Position numbers and translations under genes: made by a program | Assembly (NCBI RefSeq): GCF_009760915.1 | Contig: NZ_VIDQ01000055.1 | Location: 1-51,926 of the forward strand | Length of the DNA stretch: 51,926 nt | Direction: 5' to 3' | Source of the DNA: Azohydromonas aeria | GTDB taxonomy: Bacteria; Pseudomonadota; Gammaproteobacteria; Burkholderiales; Burkholderiaceae_C | Part shown: positions 25,090-32,770 of the stretch, in pieces | Numbering within the stretch: position 1 is the stretch's first letter | How the letters are laid out: the number at the start of each line of letters is the position of its first letter | The notes under the pieces: model-generated | The model's database searches: none | Told to the model about the DNA's origin: nothing | The model's input: the letters and a program-made list of their open reading frames with translations, nothing else

Positions 25090-25530
25090 TCACCGCTTCC
25101 TGTAGAACTCCGCGAAGCAGCGCTTGAAATCCTCGCCGGTGCAAAGCAGGAATTTGTCCTGACCCGGATGCAGCTTGATGAAGCCGGACACCGCTTGGCC
25201 GACCTCGCCCCGGTTGCCGGAGCAGTCGGGCTGGCCGTTGGTTTTGACCACCTTTTCGGTCCACCTGTAGAAACCCTTGTCGCTGGGTGTGGGCGAGACC
25301 GTGAACTCGAATTCGTTGCGCTCCTCGCCCGACACCGAGCGCTTGGTGCCGTCGGCGCGCAATTCATACTCCTCGAAACACTTCAGGTCGGGCAGGTCGA
25401 TGCGCCAGGTGCCGAGCAGCGGGTGGTCGGGCGGGAGCGGGGTGCGGGGCGAATCCTGGGCGTGGGCCAGTGGAGAAACCAGCAAACCGGCGGTCCACAT
25501 TAGCGTGGAAAACAGGGTGCCCTTATTCAT
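25090..25530 (-). CDS. Hypothetical exported protein
   Basis: 146 residues from the ATG at 25530, which gives a clean signal peptide (MNKGTLFSTLMWTAGLLVSP followed by LAHAQ). The mature part starts with PDHPLLGTWRIDLPDLKCFE, reminiscent of small lipocalin-like or LGTW-type periplasmic proteins, then a Lys/Glu-rich beta-type region and an LLCTGEDFKRCFAEFYRK C-terminus. It has four Cys in the mature part. No function can be assigned. The upstream open frame adds 38 residues without signal character. Confidence 0.7.
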   Translation of the reverse strand: MNKGTLFSTLMWTAGLLVSPLAHAQDSPRTPLPPDHPLLGTWRIDLPDLKCFEEYELRADGTKRSVSGEERNEFEFTVSPTPSDKGFYRWTEKVVKTNGQPDCSGNRGEVGQAVSGFIKLHPGQDKFLLCTGEDFKRCFAEFYRKR

Positions 25531-25643
25531 GTCTTCAGCCCCGGCAAATGACGGAAAAGCCATGTTAGTCCCGGCGTGGGTGGCCGGCAAGCGCATCGGC
25601 ATGGCCGGCAAGGGCTGGGCGGGGCGCATGGCGCGCCGGGGCA

Positions 25644-26228
25644 TCAGCCAAACTGCATGACTGCCCCCAGCGAATGCGCCGCCGCGTGCCTCACGAATTC
25701 CTGCAGGGCCGAGAAATGCTCGGTGATGTATTCCACGACATCGTTGTCCCGCCGTTCCCAGAACCGGTCGAGATAAGCCTGGCTCAAATCCGTCCGCTCG
25801 AATGCCGAAAGAAATTGCTGCTCCGACACGGTGCCAATGGTCAGTGCGAATGCGCCCATCGCCGCGCTCGAGTGAAATAGCGCCGGGCCGAGCCCGACTT
25901 CCAGTTTGCCGATCTCACGGCCGCTTTCGAAGAAGCTGGGTTGGTCGCGCCATAGTGTGCGCAAGGTGCGGTCCAGGCCGTCCCAGGATTTGTCGAGGTC
26001 CAGGGCCTTCAATTCGTGCCCGGTGAAATCGAGCCGCCTCGGCCGCACAGGCGGCGGCACTTTGCCCAGCAGGCGCCTGAAAATAGGTTGCCGGTTGGCT
26101 TCCTGGACGGCCTGCAGATAAGTGTCGTAATCCTCGTGCTCGACCACTTGCCAAACCAGCAGCGGGTCCTGGAGCAAGGTTTCAATGGTGCGGTCGGAGA
26201 CGGCGAAGGCGGCGCAGAAAATGCCCAT
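25644..26228 (-). CDS. DUF1877 family protein (YfbM-like)
   Basis: 194 residues. The MGIFCAAFAVSDRTIETLL N-terminus and LDKSWDGLDRTLRTLW core match the DUF1877/YfbM family, small soluble proteins of unknown function. The C-terminal part (RTDLSQAYLDRFWERRDNDV, then EYITEHFSALQEFVRHAA) is also typical. DUF1877 genes often lie in accessory regions as singletons; here it sits between two unrelated small genes. Confidence 0.8.
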   Translation of the reverse strand: MGIFCAAFAVSDRTIETLLQDPLLVWQVVEHEDYDTYLQAVQEANRQPIFRRLLGKVPPPVRPRRLDFTGHELKALDLDKSWDGLDRTLRTLWRDQPSFFESGREIGKLEVGLGPALFHSSAAMGAFALTIGTVSEQQFLSAFERTDLSQAYLDRFWERRDNDVVEYITEHFSALQEFVRHAAAHSLGAVMQFG

Positions 26229-26300
26229 GCTCGTTCAAGGAAATCATGTCGAGCCGGGCATTGTAGCGATTAAACCAGGCCGCAATGCGGCCGATCCAAT

Positions 26301-26705
26301 TTACGGCAGCCGAACGACCCGCGTCCCCGCCAGATAATCCCCCAGCCGGCGCCGGCGGCTGCCCACGATGAATACCGCGTCAAACACGCCCAGCACCATC
26401 AGTGGCAGGTTGCGCACCACCGAGCGCCAGTAACCGCAGGGCTCGCCGGTATCGACGTGGACGACGGCGCTGTGAGTCACCCGCTTGTCCAAGCTGCGTC
26501 CCCCGGGCAGGCCGTCGCAAAACAGGAGATAGGCGGCCCAGGTGACGATCAGCCATTCCTCGGCGAGGCGCAGCATTTTCACCAGCATATAAGTCACCAC
26601 CGCGACGGCCATGCCGGCCAGGGCGTCGATGAACTGGACGGTGAAACGCTCGCCGATGCTGGCCAGGGGTTGGGATGGGGGCAGGGTGGAATAGGCGGCT
26701 GACAT
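26301..26705 (-). CDS. RDD family membrane protein
   Basis: 134 residues. It has the RDD pattern: Arg and Asp in ERFTVQFIDALAGMAVAV (first membrane segment), a second segment (WLIVTWAAYLLFCDG), the loop DKRVTHSAVVHVDTGEPCGY, a third segment around NLPLMVLGVFDAVFIVG, and the closing RRRRLGDYLAGTRVV. RDD proteins are inner-membrane proteins, sometimes linked to transport or ion homeostasis. No partner gene is adjacent. Confidence 0.85.
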   Translation of the reverse strand: MSAAYSTLPPSQPLASIGERFTVQFIDALAGMAVAVVTYMLVKMLRLAEEWLIVTWAAYLLFCDGLPGGRSLDKRVTHSAVVHVDTGEPCGYWRSVVRNLPLMVLGVFDAVFIVGSRRRRLGDYLAGTRVVRLP

Positions 26706-26855
26706 GGATCAAATTCCTTTGCGCCGGGTATTTAGGCGCCAGCTCTCATTGTGCAAGGAGGGCTTGCGGAGGGCTGACGGTGCCTGGTTCATTTTGTCTA
26801 GGGAAAATGCCAGACTGCCGGCAGCCCGTTGGCACGGGCGGTCCGCACCCCATGT

Positions 26856-27003
26856 CGTCATTCCCGCGAAGGCGGGAATCCAGGCGGTCCACAAGCTGCC
26901 GATAGCCGTTTCGCAGCGCCTGCCGTGCCTTAAACCTTGGTTATCCGATTGACCAGCTTCCGGCGGCCTGGGGACCGCCTGGATCCCCGCCTGTGCGGGA
27001 AGG
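26856..27003. repeat. REP-type palindrome pair (divergent variant)
   Basis: The left arm at 26856-26893 has the variant core ATTCCCGCGAAGGCGGGAAT followed by CCAGGCGGTCC. The right end at 26972-27003 has GGACCGCCTGG followed by a decayed version of the same palindrome (ATCCCCGCCTGTGCGGGA). The two face each other about 80 bp apart, like a degenerate nested element of another subfamily. Confidence 0.65.
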
Positions 27004-27022
27004 ATAAAATAGTGGGCGTGGC

Positions 27023-27049
27023 GTGTCAGTGATTGGCTGACACTTTTTT
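27023..27049 (+). terminator. Strong rho-independent terminator without an upstream plus-strand gene
   Basis: GTGTCAG (27023-27029), 7-nt loop, CTGACAC (27037-27043), then six T. It points in the plus direction, but all genes from 24.5 to 26.7 kb are on the minus strand, so the transcript it ends is unknown. Confidence 0.75.
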
Positions 27050-27077
27050 GTTATTTCTCATTCGCGAAGAAAAACCT

Positions 27078-27105
27078 CGTCATGCCCGCGTACGCGGGCA
27101 TCCAG
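27078..27105. repeat. REP-like palindrome, third variant
   Basis: CGTC followed by the perfect palindrome ATGCCCGCGTACGCGGGCAT and CCAGG; same architecture as the other arms but with a different stem. Confidence 0.6.
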
Positions 27106-27298
27106 GTTTAGCCGTCCGTCAGGACGGCGGATTTTCAGAGGCGGCGTCTTCTGGTGTCGAGGTCGGCGGCAGCAGATTCCCAGCTATCTGATTTTTCAAG
27201 GGATAGTTTAGTCTACGTGCGACAAAGCCACAGCACGGCAGAAGATTCCTTCATGCTTGCGTGTGTGCACGCCTGTCTGGAAAGAAATTGAAGACACT

Positions 27299-27496
27299 GG
27301 CATCCCGACAGCCAAGGCGTCCCGCCCGCCGCTTCGTCATTCCGGCGAAAGCCGGAATCCACGAATGCTGCAATGCTTCTCTGGTCAGTATGTGCACGTG
27401 CCTGCGTCAGCCATGTCAGCGCAGCAGTACGCGTGGATTCCGGCTTTCGCCGGAATGACGGCTCAGGGTGCGATGCAATATGACTGGCGGGATACC
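27299..27496. repeat. Nested-palindrome (MITE/REP-like) element, copy 2, complete
   Basis: Outer imperfect inverted repeats GGCATCCCGACAGCCA (27299-27314) and TGACTGGCGGGATACC (27481-27496) match at 13 of 16 positions. Inside them, 36 bp from each end, lies a 126-bp core (27335-27460) bounded by perfect 28-bp inverted repeats identical to those of copy 1. Total 198 bp, symmetric, with no coding capacity. Confidence 0.85.
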
Positions 27497-27553
27497 GGTG
27501 TTCTATAGATTCGGTCAGTATTCTGGAGAGGGAACTCTAGGCGCCAGCACTTG

Positions 27554-28029
27554 CTAAATATTTTTAAATAAATCAAGATGTTTGTATGCTCGTCCGAGGG
27601 CTTCCTCTGGGCTGATGACAACTATTCCAATTTGTAAAAGGCGAATAGCATTTCCTAGTATTCCGAGCGGTTGTGTCTTGGATTTGCCGTCCATCGTTAT
27701 AAGTGGCCAATGCATTCTTTCGGCGTAATAGACTGCAAGTACATCGTTGTGCTGATTTTCATTTTTAACTCCTTCGGGGCAAAGTATTCTTTCAATTGTC
27801 TGATATGTTTCTAGGTTGTGGCCTGATTCGTTAATCTCTATCCAACTGAACTGATCTGTTTTTTCTGCTCGTCTGGAGTTGCTGTGTCGGGCTTCTGTGT
27901 GTGAAGAATCGGTGTAATAAAGCTTTATTCTTTTGGATTCTCGAAGTTTTCAAGTTGATTTAATGCCTCGTTCTTTTGTCTGGCATTGCAGCAATTGGCG
28001 TCTAATAGGAAATTAAGGCAGTTGTGCAT
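27554..28029 (-). pseudogene. PIN-domain-like protein, broken by a frameshift
   Basis: Reading the minus strand from ATG 28029 gives MHNCLNFLLDANCCNARQKN and on to a stop at 27925-27927 (34 residues). A second frame, without its own start, resumes in the overlap: RIKLYYTDSSHTEARHSN, then CPEGVKNENQHNDVLAVYYA, WPLITMDGKSKTQPLGILGN and GIVVISPEEALGRAYKHLDL, ending at 27554. Joined, they give about 158 residues with the acidic positions of a PIN nuclease (Asp in LLDAN, Glu in SHTEA, Asp in HNDV and TMDG). The break is one missing base in the run of four T at 27931-27934 (CCAAAAG on the coding strand). It could be a mutation, a sequencing error, or -1 slippage. The gene is AT-rich, unlike its surroundings. 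PIN proteins are often toxins; no antitoxin is visible. Confidence 0.75.
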
Positions 28030-28169
28030 AATAGTTGCTGATTTGTTTCGTTAGCCGTCAAGGTTTCGAGTAGGTCTTGCTGTTTGTTAATGATAAGTGG
28101 GCCTGTGTTGGGTGCAAAAGTAGAAATAGAAGGCAAGAACAGTGTATAAGTCTTTCATGGAAGTTTAAT

Positions 28170-28724
28170 TTAGGAAATAGGTGCCGATGCTGCTCTATTA
28201 TTTGGTCGAAGTGTGCCGGGTGGAAAGATCTTATTGGGTCTTGATTCGCCATAGGTGCCCCATTTAATGAATAGCATGCAGTCCCCGGTAAGGTCAGAGA
28301 CGTGAGATGAAGAGACAATGTAGTTTTCCATTGAAGTGACTCTTTGTTTCTTAAAGCGTATGGCTATAAACTCATCAATTTTTTCTCCTGTTCTGCAATA
28401 ATGCCATTCTTCGAATTCGGTGGTAATCTCTTTCTTTGCTGGGCGACCCATTATTTTTTCTACTTCGGTCTGATTCATATTGAATTTTATATCGAAAGCT
28501 TTTTCAAGGGGTTGCTCAGTTCTTATGTTCTTTTTAACGGATTCGGTGGTATTTGGGCCGGAAGGTGTCCAGGTTATCGCCGCAAGGATGCCGGTGGCAA
28601 CGAAAATTATAGCCGCAATTAGTGAATATTTGAATTTTGCCTTTGGTGATGAATAGGTTGAGGTGTTGCTGTTATTTGTTGCTGAGGATTTAAAAAACTT
28701 TCTGTTGGCTTTTCTATGGCGCAT
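28170..28724 (-). CDS. Single-membrane-span protein with BamE/SmpA-like domain, AT-rich orphan
   Basis: 184 residues. A basic, Ser/Asn-rich N-terminus (to ~30) precedes one membrane segment (YSLIAAIIFVATGILAAITW). After a linker comes FDIKFNMNQTEVEKIMGRP, then WHYCRTGEKIDEFIAIRFKK and SMENYIVS. The 'M-x-x-x-EVxxIMGxP' start followed by a beta hairpin resembles the BamE/SmpA fold, used by many small periplasmic proteins. Codon use is AT-rich, so recent acquisition is likely. I see no neighbour that indicates a function. Confidence in the gene is moderate; confidence in the fold is lower. Confidence 0.6.
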   Translation of the reverse strand: MRHRKANRKFFKSSATNNSNTSTYSSPKAKFKYSLIAAIIFVATGILAAITWTPSGPNTTESVKKNIRTEQPLEKAFDIKFNMNQTEVEKIMGRPAKKEITTEFEEWHYCRTGEKIDEFIAIRFKKQRVTSMENYIVSSSHVSDLTGDCMLFIKWGTYGESRPNKIFPPGTLRPNNRAASAPIS

Positions 28725-29101
28725 GTATTTGTTGAGTTGATTTGGTTCAGGGGCGGCGATTGTTCCATGGTTGGGTCTTGCTTTGTGCTGCTAGAGGTTC
28801 ACGTTGCGTCAGGTGTGAGGGGTTCTGTAGTCAATCAGCTCTTCTAGCAGCAGTCTCAATCGCGAGCCAAGGTCTGCTTGATGCGATCGGGCTGCGGTGA
28901 ATATTGGTGATGTTCAGCGCTTTTAGATGGCCTTTTAAATTTTCCTGGGAGATAAAGTGAAGTTGCCGCTGTAGATAAGCAGCGCCATCGCCCCGCTTGT
29001 GTCGTTGTAGATGCATGTTATTACGCCTGCTCTGACGGTAATTCAAAGTGTGTGTGAAATATGTCACGCCATAGCAGTTAAGTAGATCGTTTTGAACAGG
29101 C
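28725..29101. other. Intergenic region, nothing convincing
   Basis: About 375 bp of intermediate GC between the BamE-like gene and the terminator of the Moco operon. A 61-codon frame starting at 29016 (minus) shows no family features, signal peptide or good ribosome site. I found no clear promoter or RNA. Confidence 0.5.
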
Positions 29102-29127
29102 AAAAAAAAGCCGCCCTCAGGCGGCTT
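29102..29127 (-). terminator. Rho-independent terminator of the moaA-mobA-moeA operon
   Basis: Read on the minus strand: AAGCCGCC, tetraloop TGAG, GGCGGCTT, inside a run of eight T (29102-29109). It lies 38 bp after the moeA stop and closes the minus-strand operon. Confidence 0.9.
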
Positions 29128-29164
29128 CATTAGGTCAGCGGTGTAGTAAGTAAGGGGAAAGGCT

Positions 29165-30448
29165 TTAAACCAACCCCTCAAACGGCACCACATCCACCAG
29201 TTCCCCAGCAGCGACATTCCCCTGCTCATGCCCCAGCACGATGAGCCCATTCGCCTCGCTCATCGACCGCAAAACGCCCGAGCCCTGGCTCCCTGTGATC
29301 CGCACCGACCAGTTCCCATCGGCCCCGCGCTCCACGATCCCGCGCTGGTATTCGGTCCGCCCCGCCTTCTTGCGGATCGCCGTCGCGCTGGCGGCGCGGA
29401 TCAAGGGCAGGGGAGCCGCATCCGCCCCCGACATCGCCAGCAGCGCCTCGCGCACGAAGGCGTAAAAGGTGACCATCACCGCCACTGGATTCCCCGGCAG
29501 CCCGAAAAGAACCGCCTGCCGCCCCGGCTCGCCGATGCGCCCGATCGCCATCGGCCGCCCCGGGCGCATCGCGATCTTCCAGAACAGCACTTCGCCCAGC
29601 GAGCGCATCACCGCCTTGGTGTGGTCCGCCTCGCCCACGCTCACACCGCCGGAGGTGATCACGGCGTCGGCGCAGGCCGCCGCCTCGCGGAAGGCGGTTT
29701 CCAGCGCGGCGGGGTCGTCGCGCACCACGCCCATGTCGATCGCCTCCACGCCCAGGCGCTGCAACATGCCCCAGATCGTGTAGCGGTTGCTGTCGTACAC
29801 GCAGCCGGCGTCCAGCGGCTCGCCGATGGAACGCAGTTCATCCCCGGTCGAGAAGAAGGCCACGCGCAGGCGCCGGCGCACCGGCACCTCGGCCTGGCCC
29901 AGCGAGGCCAGCAGGCCCAGGTCGGCCGGGCGCAAGACGCGGCCGGCGCGCAGGGCGGGGGCGCCCTTGGACAGGTCTTCGCCCGCCAGGCGGCGGTTGT
30001 CGCCGGCGCGCACCACGCCGGCGGGGACGACCACCTTGCCGTCAACGGACTTGGTGAACTCTTGCGGCACCACCGTGTCGAGCCCGGCCGGCATCACGGC
30101 GCCGGTCATGATGCGCACGCACTGGCCGGCAGGCACTTCGCCCTCGAACTGCTGCCCGGCGTAGCCGGTGCCGGCAATGGCGAGCACGGTGTCGGTGTCA
30201 CTGGACAGGTCGGCGCTGCGGAAGGCGAAGCCGTCCATGGCCGAGTTGTCGTGCGCCGGCACGTCGATGGGAGAGATCACGTCGCGCGCCAGCACCCGGC
30301 CCAGGGCACTGCGGATCGCCAGGCTTTCCACCGCCTGCACCCGCGGCACCATGCGGCGGATGAATTCCTGCGCCTGCGCCACCGGCAGGGCGTTGGGGTC
30401 GTAGCCGCTGAGGCAGGAGGCGATCTGGTCGAGGGTGGTGTCGGTCAT
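29165..30448 (-). CDS. moeA: Molybdopterin molybdenumtransferase MoeA (first paralogue)
   Basis: 427 residues with the MoeA layout: DVPAHDNSAMDGFAFR (domain I substrate loop), RIMTGAVMPAGLDTVVPQE, the molybdopterin-binding MogA-like domain with FFSTGDEL, YDSNRYTIWGML and ITSGGVSVGEADHTK, LFGLPGNPVAVMVTFYAF, and a C-terminal beta domain. It inserts molybdate into adenylylated molybdopterin. It is the last gene of the minus-strand operon moaA - 99-aa protein - mobA - moeA. A second, distinct MoeA is encoded at 49309. The 178-bp gap to mobA contains two repeat copies. Confidence 0.93.
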   Translation of the reverse strand: MTDTTLDQIASCLSGYDPNALPVAQAQEFIRRMVPRVQAVESLAIRSALGRVLARDVISPIDVPAHDNSAMDGFAFRSADLSSDTDTVLAIAGTGYAGQQFEGEVPAGQCVRIMTGAVMPAGLDTVVPQEFTKSVDGKVVVPAGVVRAGDNRRLAGEDLSKGAPALRAGRVLRPADLGLLASLGQAEVPVRRRLRVAFFSTGDELRSIGEPLDAGCVYDSNRYTIWGMLQRLGVEAIDMGVVRDDPAALETAFREAAACADAVITSGGVSVGEADHTKAVMRSLGEVLFWKIAMRPGRPMAIGRIGEPGRQAVLFGLPGNPVAVMVTFYAFVREALLAMSGADAAPLPLIRAASATAIRKKAGRTEYQRGIVERGADGNWSVRITGSQGSGVLRSMSEANGLIVLGHEQGNVAAGELVDVVPFEGLV

Positions 30449-30510
30449 GTCAGTGCTTCGGTCTTTATGCCGGTGAGCTGGTCAGCTTCGGCTTGCCGCT
30501 CGGCTGGGGC

Positions 30511-30597
30511 CGTTCATCCTTCGATACCTCAGGACGAACGGGAAAGGCTGCCGCTCGACCGAGGCCTTTCATCCTTCGATACCTCAGGACGAACGGG
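30511..30597. repeat. Two direct copies of a short dispersed repeat (GATACCTCAG type)
   Basis: CCTTCGATACCTCAGGACGA followed by ACGG occurs at 30518-30541 and again at 30573-30596, in the mobA-moeA gap. Related copies lie at 36666, 36739 and 36809. A third partial (GGTCGAACGG) follows at 30609. They read as small intergenic repeats. Confidence 0.75.
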
Positions 30598-30626
30598 AAA
30601 GGGACTCCGGTCGAACGGAAAGAGAC

Positions 30627-31220
30627 TCAGGGTTCGAGCCGCCGCAGGTCTTCCAGGGTGTTGGCGTTGAAGAAGGCGGCGGCGTCGTCGAAGGGCACGT
30701 CCACGCGCCGGTGCTGGTCGGCCCAGCGGTCGATCTTGCGGCCGCCCTCGCTGGTGTAGCGCACCAGGCTCTCCAGCAGGCTGGAGCGCATCAGGCAGAA
30801 CACCGGCTGCACCTGCGGGCGGCCGTCTTCCTCGGTCACGGGCATGGCGATGTCGGCACCGGCGGCGTCGGCCGCGTCGGCCAGGCGGCGCACCAGGTCG
30901 GCCGGGAAGTTGGGCGTGTCGCAGGGCACCGTGATCAGCCAGCCGGTCTCGCAGTGCTCCAGCCCGGCGAGGAAGCCGCCCAGCGGGCCGGGGAAGTCGG
31001 GCAGGCCGTCGGGCCACACCGGCACGCCGAAGGATTCATAGGCCGCGAGGTTGCGGTTGGCGTTGATCAGCGTGGCGCCCACCTGCGGCTGCAGCCGCAG
31101 CAGCGCGTGCAGCGCCATCGGCATGCCATTGAGGTTCTGCAAGCCCTTGTCGACGCCGCCCATGCGGCTGCCGCGGCCGCCGGCAAGGATCAGTCCGGTG
31201 ATGTCTTCAGTGTCGATCAT
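30627..31220 (-). CDS. mobA: Molybdenum cofactor guanylyltransferase MobA
   Basis: 197 residues. N-terminal nucleotide-binding motif LILAGGRGSRMGGVDKGLQ, then LINANRNLAAYESFGVPVWP, the metal-binding VPCDTPNFP loop, and QPVFCLMRSSLLESL. It attaches GMP to molybdopterin to give bis-MGD in the cytoplasm. The ATG at 31220 overlaps the stop of the preceding 99-aa protein (ATGA), so translation is coupled. The end of the protein (FFNANTLEDLRRLEP) is typical of the family. Confidence 0.95.
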   Translation of the reverse strand: MIDTEDITGLILAGGRGSRMGGVDKGLQNLNGMPMALHALLRLQPQVGATLINANRNLAAYESFGVPVWPDGLPDFPGPLGGFLAGLEHCETGWLITVPCDTPNFPADLVRRLADAADAAGADIAMPVTEEDGRPQVQPVFCLMRSSLLESLVRYTSEGGRKIDRWADQHRRVDVPFDDAAAFFNANTLEDLRRLEP

Positions 31221-31516
31221 GGTGCGCGCGGGTCCTCGGGCGGCATGGGGTAGTCGTCGGCCCGGCGCGCGGGGCCCTGCATCACGCCGCGCATCCAGCA
31301 GCCCAGGCCCACGGTGAGCATCATGGTCAGGCCGAAGACGAGGGCGCCGATGACGATGTAGTCGATCAGCAGCGACTGACGCATCGGGTCGTCGGACAGC
31401 CCGGGTTGGAAGAATTGCTTGGCGAACTCGCCCGCGATGACGGGCAGCACCAGCGTGACCAGGCCCGTGAGCGCCAGCAGGCGCCGGCACGAGCCAGTGA
31501 ACGGGATCAGGGCCAT
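31217..31516 (-). CDS. Small two-span membrane protein inside the Moco operon
   Basis: 99 residues: first hydrophobic segment LLALTGLVTLVLPVIAGEFA (about 13-32), a loop FFQPGLSDDPMRQSL, second segment IDYIVIGALVFGLTMMLTVG (about 51-70), and a polar tail rich in Pro/Asp. I do not recognise a family. It starts 7 bp after moaA and overlaps mobA by ATGA, so it is firmly embedded in the operon. Whether it has any role in Mo metabolism is unknown. Confidence 0.8.
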   Translation of the reverse strand: MALIPFTGSCRRLLALTGLVTLVLPVIAGEFAKQFFQPGLSDDPMRQSLLIDYIVIGALVFGLTMMLTVGLGCWMRGVMQGPARRADDYPMPPEDPRAP

Positions 31517-31523
31517 GGGCGGC

Positions 31524-32648
31524 TCAGCCTCCGATGTAGTGCATCTCGACGCGGCGCCGCCCGCTGCCCTCGTCGGCCTTCATCGCGCCGCGCAGCTCGG
31601 AGTAGCGGTCGTCGCGCTCCTGCCAGATCAGGCCGACGGCGCCGGCGATCTGCTCGTCCGTGGCGCCGCCGCGCAGCAGCGCGCGCAGGTCCTGCCCCTG
31701 CGAGGCAAACAGGCACAGGTAGAGCCGCCCCTCGGTGGACAGCCGCGCGCGGTTGCAGTCGCCGCAGAAGGCCTGCGTCACGCTGGAGATCAGGCCGATC
31801 TCGCCGGCGCCGTCGCGGTAGCGCCAGCGCTCGGCCGTCTCGCCGGTGGCGTTGGGCTCCAGCGGCTCCAGCGGGAACGCCGCATCGATGCGCCGGCGCA
31901 CCTCGGCCGAGGGCAGCACGTCGTCCATGCGCCAGCCGTTGGAGGCACCCACGTCCATGAACTCGATGAAGCGCAGGATCACCTGGCCGTCGTAGTGCTC
32001 CCGGAACCAGCGCGCCATGGGCACGATTTCCTGGTCGTTGGTGCCGCGCTTGACGACCATGTTGACCTTGATCGGGCCCAGGCCCACGCGGCGCGCCTCC
32101 TCGATGCCGGCCAGCACGTCCGCAACCGGGAAATCGACGTCGTTCATGCGGCGGAACACGGCGTCGTCGAGCGCGTCCAGGCTGACGGTGACGCGCTTCA
32201 GGCCCGCGTCCTTGAGCGCCTGCGCCTTGCGCGCCAGCAGCGTGGCGTTGGTGGTCAGGGTGAGGTCCAGCGGCTGCCCGTCCGGGGTGCGCAGCCCGGA
32301 GAGCATCTCGATGAGCTTCTCGAGGTTCTTGCGCAGCAGCGGCTCGCCGCCCGTGAGGCGCAGCTTGTGCACGCCGTGCGCCACGAAGATGCGCGCCAGC
32401 CGCGTGATCTCCTCGAAGCTCAACAGCGACGACTGCGGCAGGAAGCCGTAGTCGTTGGTGAAGATCTCCTTGGGCATGCAGTAGCTGCAGCGGAAGTTGC
32501 AGCGGTCCGTGACGGAGATGCGCAAGTCATGCAGCGGGCGGCCGAGTCGGTCGGACAGCAGCCCGCTCGGCGGCGTGAGCTGCTCGGGGATGCGCGGCGT
32601 CGCCGCGGCATAGCGCAGGTCGGCAATGGGAATCGCTCTTTCGGCCAT
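31524..32648 (-). CDS. moaA: GTP 3',8-cyclase MoaA (radical SAM)
   Basis: 374 residues. N-terminal radical-SAM cluster TDRCNFRCSYCMP (CxxxCxxC), KLRLTGGEPLLRKNLEKLI, VSLDALDDAVFRRMND, the second cluster in FCGDCNRARLSTEGRLYLCL, and the C-terminal Gly-Gly tail (MHYIGG) required for catalysis. It converts GTP to 3',8-cyclo-GTP, the first step of molybdenum cofactor synthesis, with MoaC. moaC is not in this window. First gene of the minus-strand operon. The N-terminus is about 40 residues longer than in E. coli MoaA. Confidence 0.96.
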   Translation of the reverse strand: MAERAIPIADLRYAAATPRIPEQLTPPSGLLSDRLGRPLHDLRISVTDRCNFRCSYCMPKEIFTNDYGFLPQSSLLSFEEITRLARIFVAHGVHKLRLTGGEPLLRKNLEKLIEMLSGLRTPDGQPLDLTLTTNATLLARKAQALKDAGLKRVTVSLDALDDAVFRRMNDVDFPVADVLAGIEEARRVGLGPIKVNMVVKRGTNDQEIVPMARWFREHYDGQVILRFIEFMDVGASNGWRMDDVLPSAEVRRRIDAAFPLEPLEPNATGETAERWRYRDGAGEIGLISSVTQAFCGDCNRARLSTEGRLYLCLFASQGQDLRALLRGGATDEQIAGAVGLIWQERDDRYSELRGAMKADEGSGRRRVEMHYIGG

Positions 32649-32770
32649 CCCCCGATTGTGCCGTCCCCCCTAAGGCCGGCCTTGAAGCAGGTTGCCTTTT
32701 GTACTGCCGGAAAGCGGCTGCCGCGGCCTTACTGCGCGGCGTTCGCGTTCACGCCCGAGGCGCGCAGCAG

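Larger units (their letters stand above)
26706..27553. other. AT-richer, repeat-laden intergenic island without recognisable genes
   Basis: About 850 bp holding three REP/MITE-type elements (26856-27003, 27078-27105, 27299-27496), one strong plus-strand terminator (27023-27049), and a weaker hairpin (GCCGTCC-GTCA-GGACGGC, 27111-27128). Short open frames across the elements are translations of the palindromes and are not supported as genes. Confidence 0.75.

Noticed and set aside
16309..27460. Paired palindromes as CRISPR repeats or att sites
   Set aside because: They are scattered inverted pairs with hairpin arms, not regularly spaced direct repeats, and no integrase or cas gene is near.
28058..28318. 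86-codon minus-strand open frame
   Set aside because: Overlaps the BamE-like gene in another frame and shows no coding character.
28831..29250. 139-codon minus-strand open frame
   Set aside because: It runs through the operon terminator and into moeA in the wrong frame.
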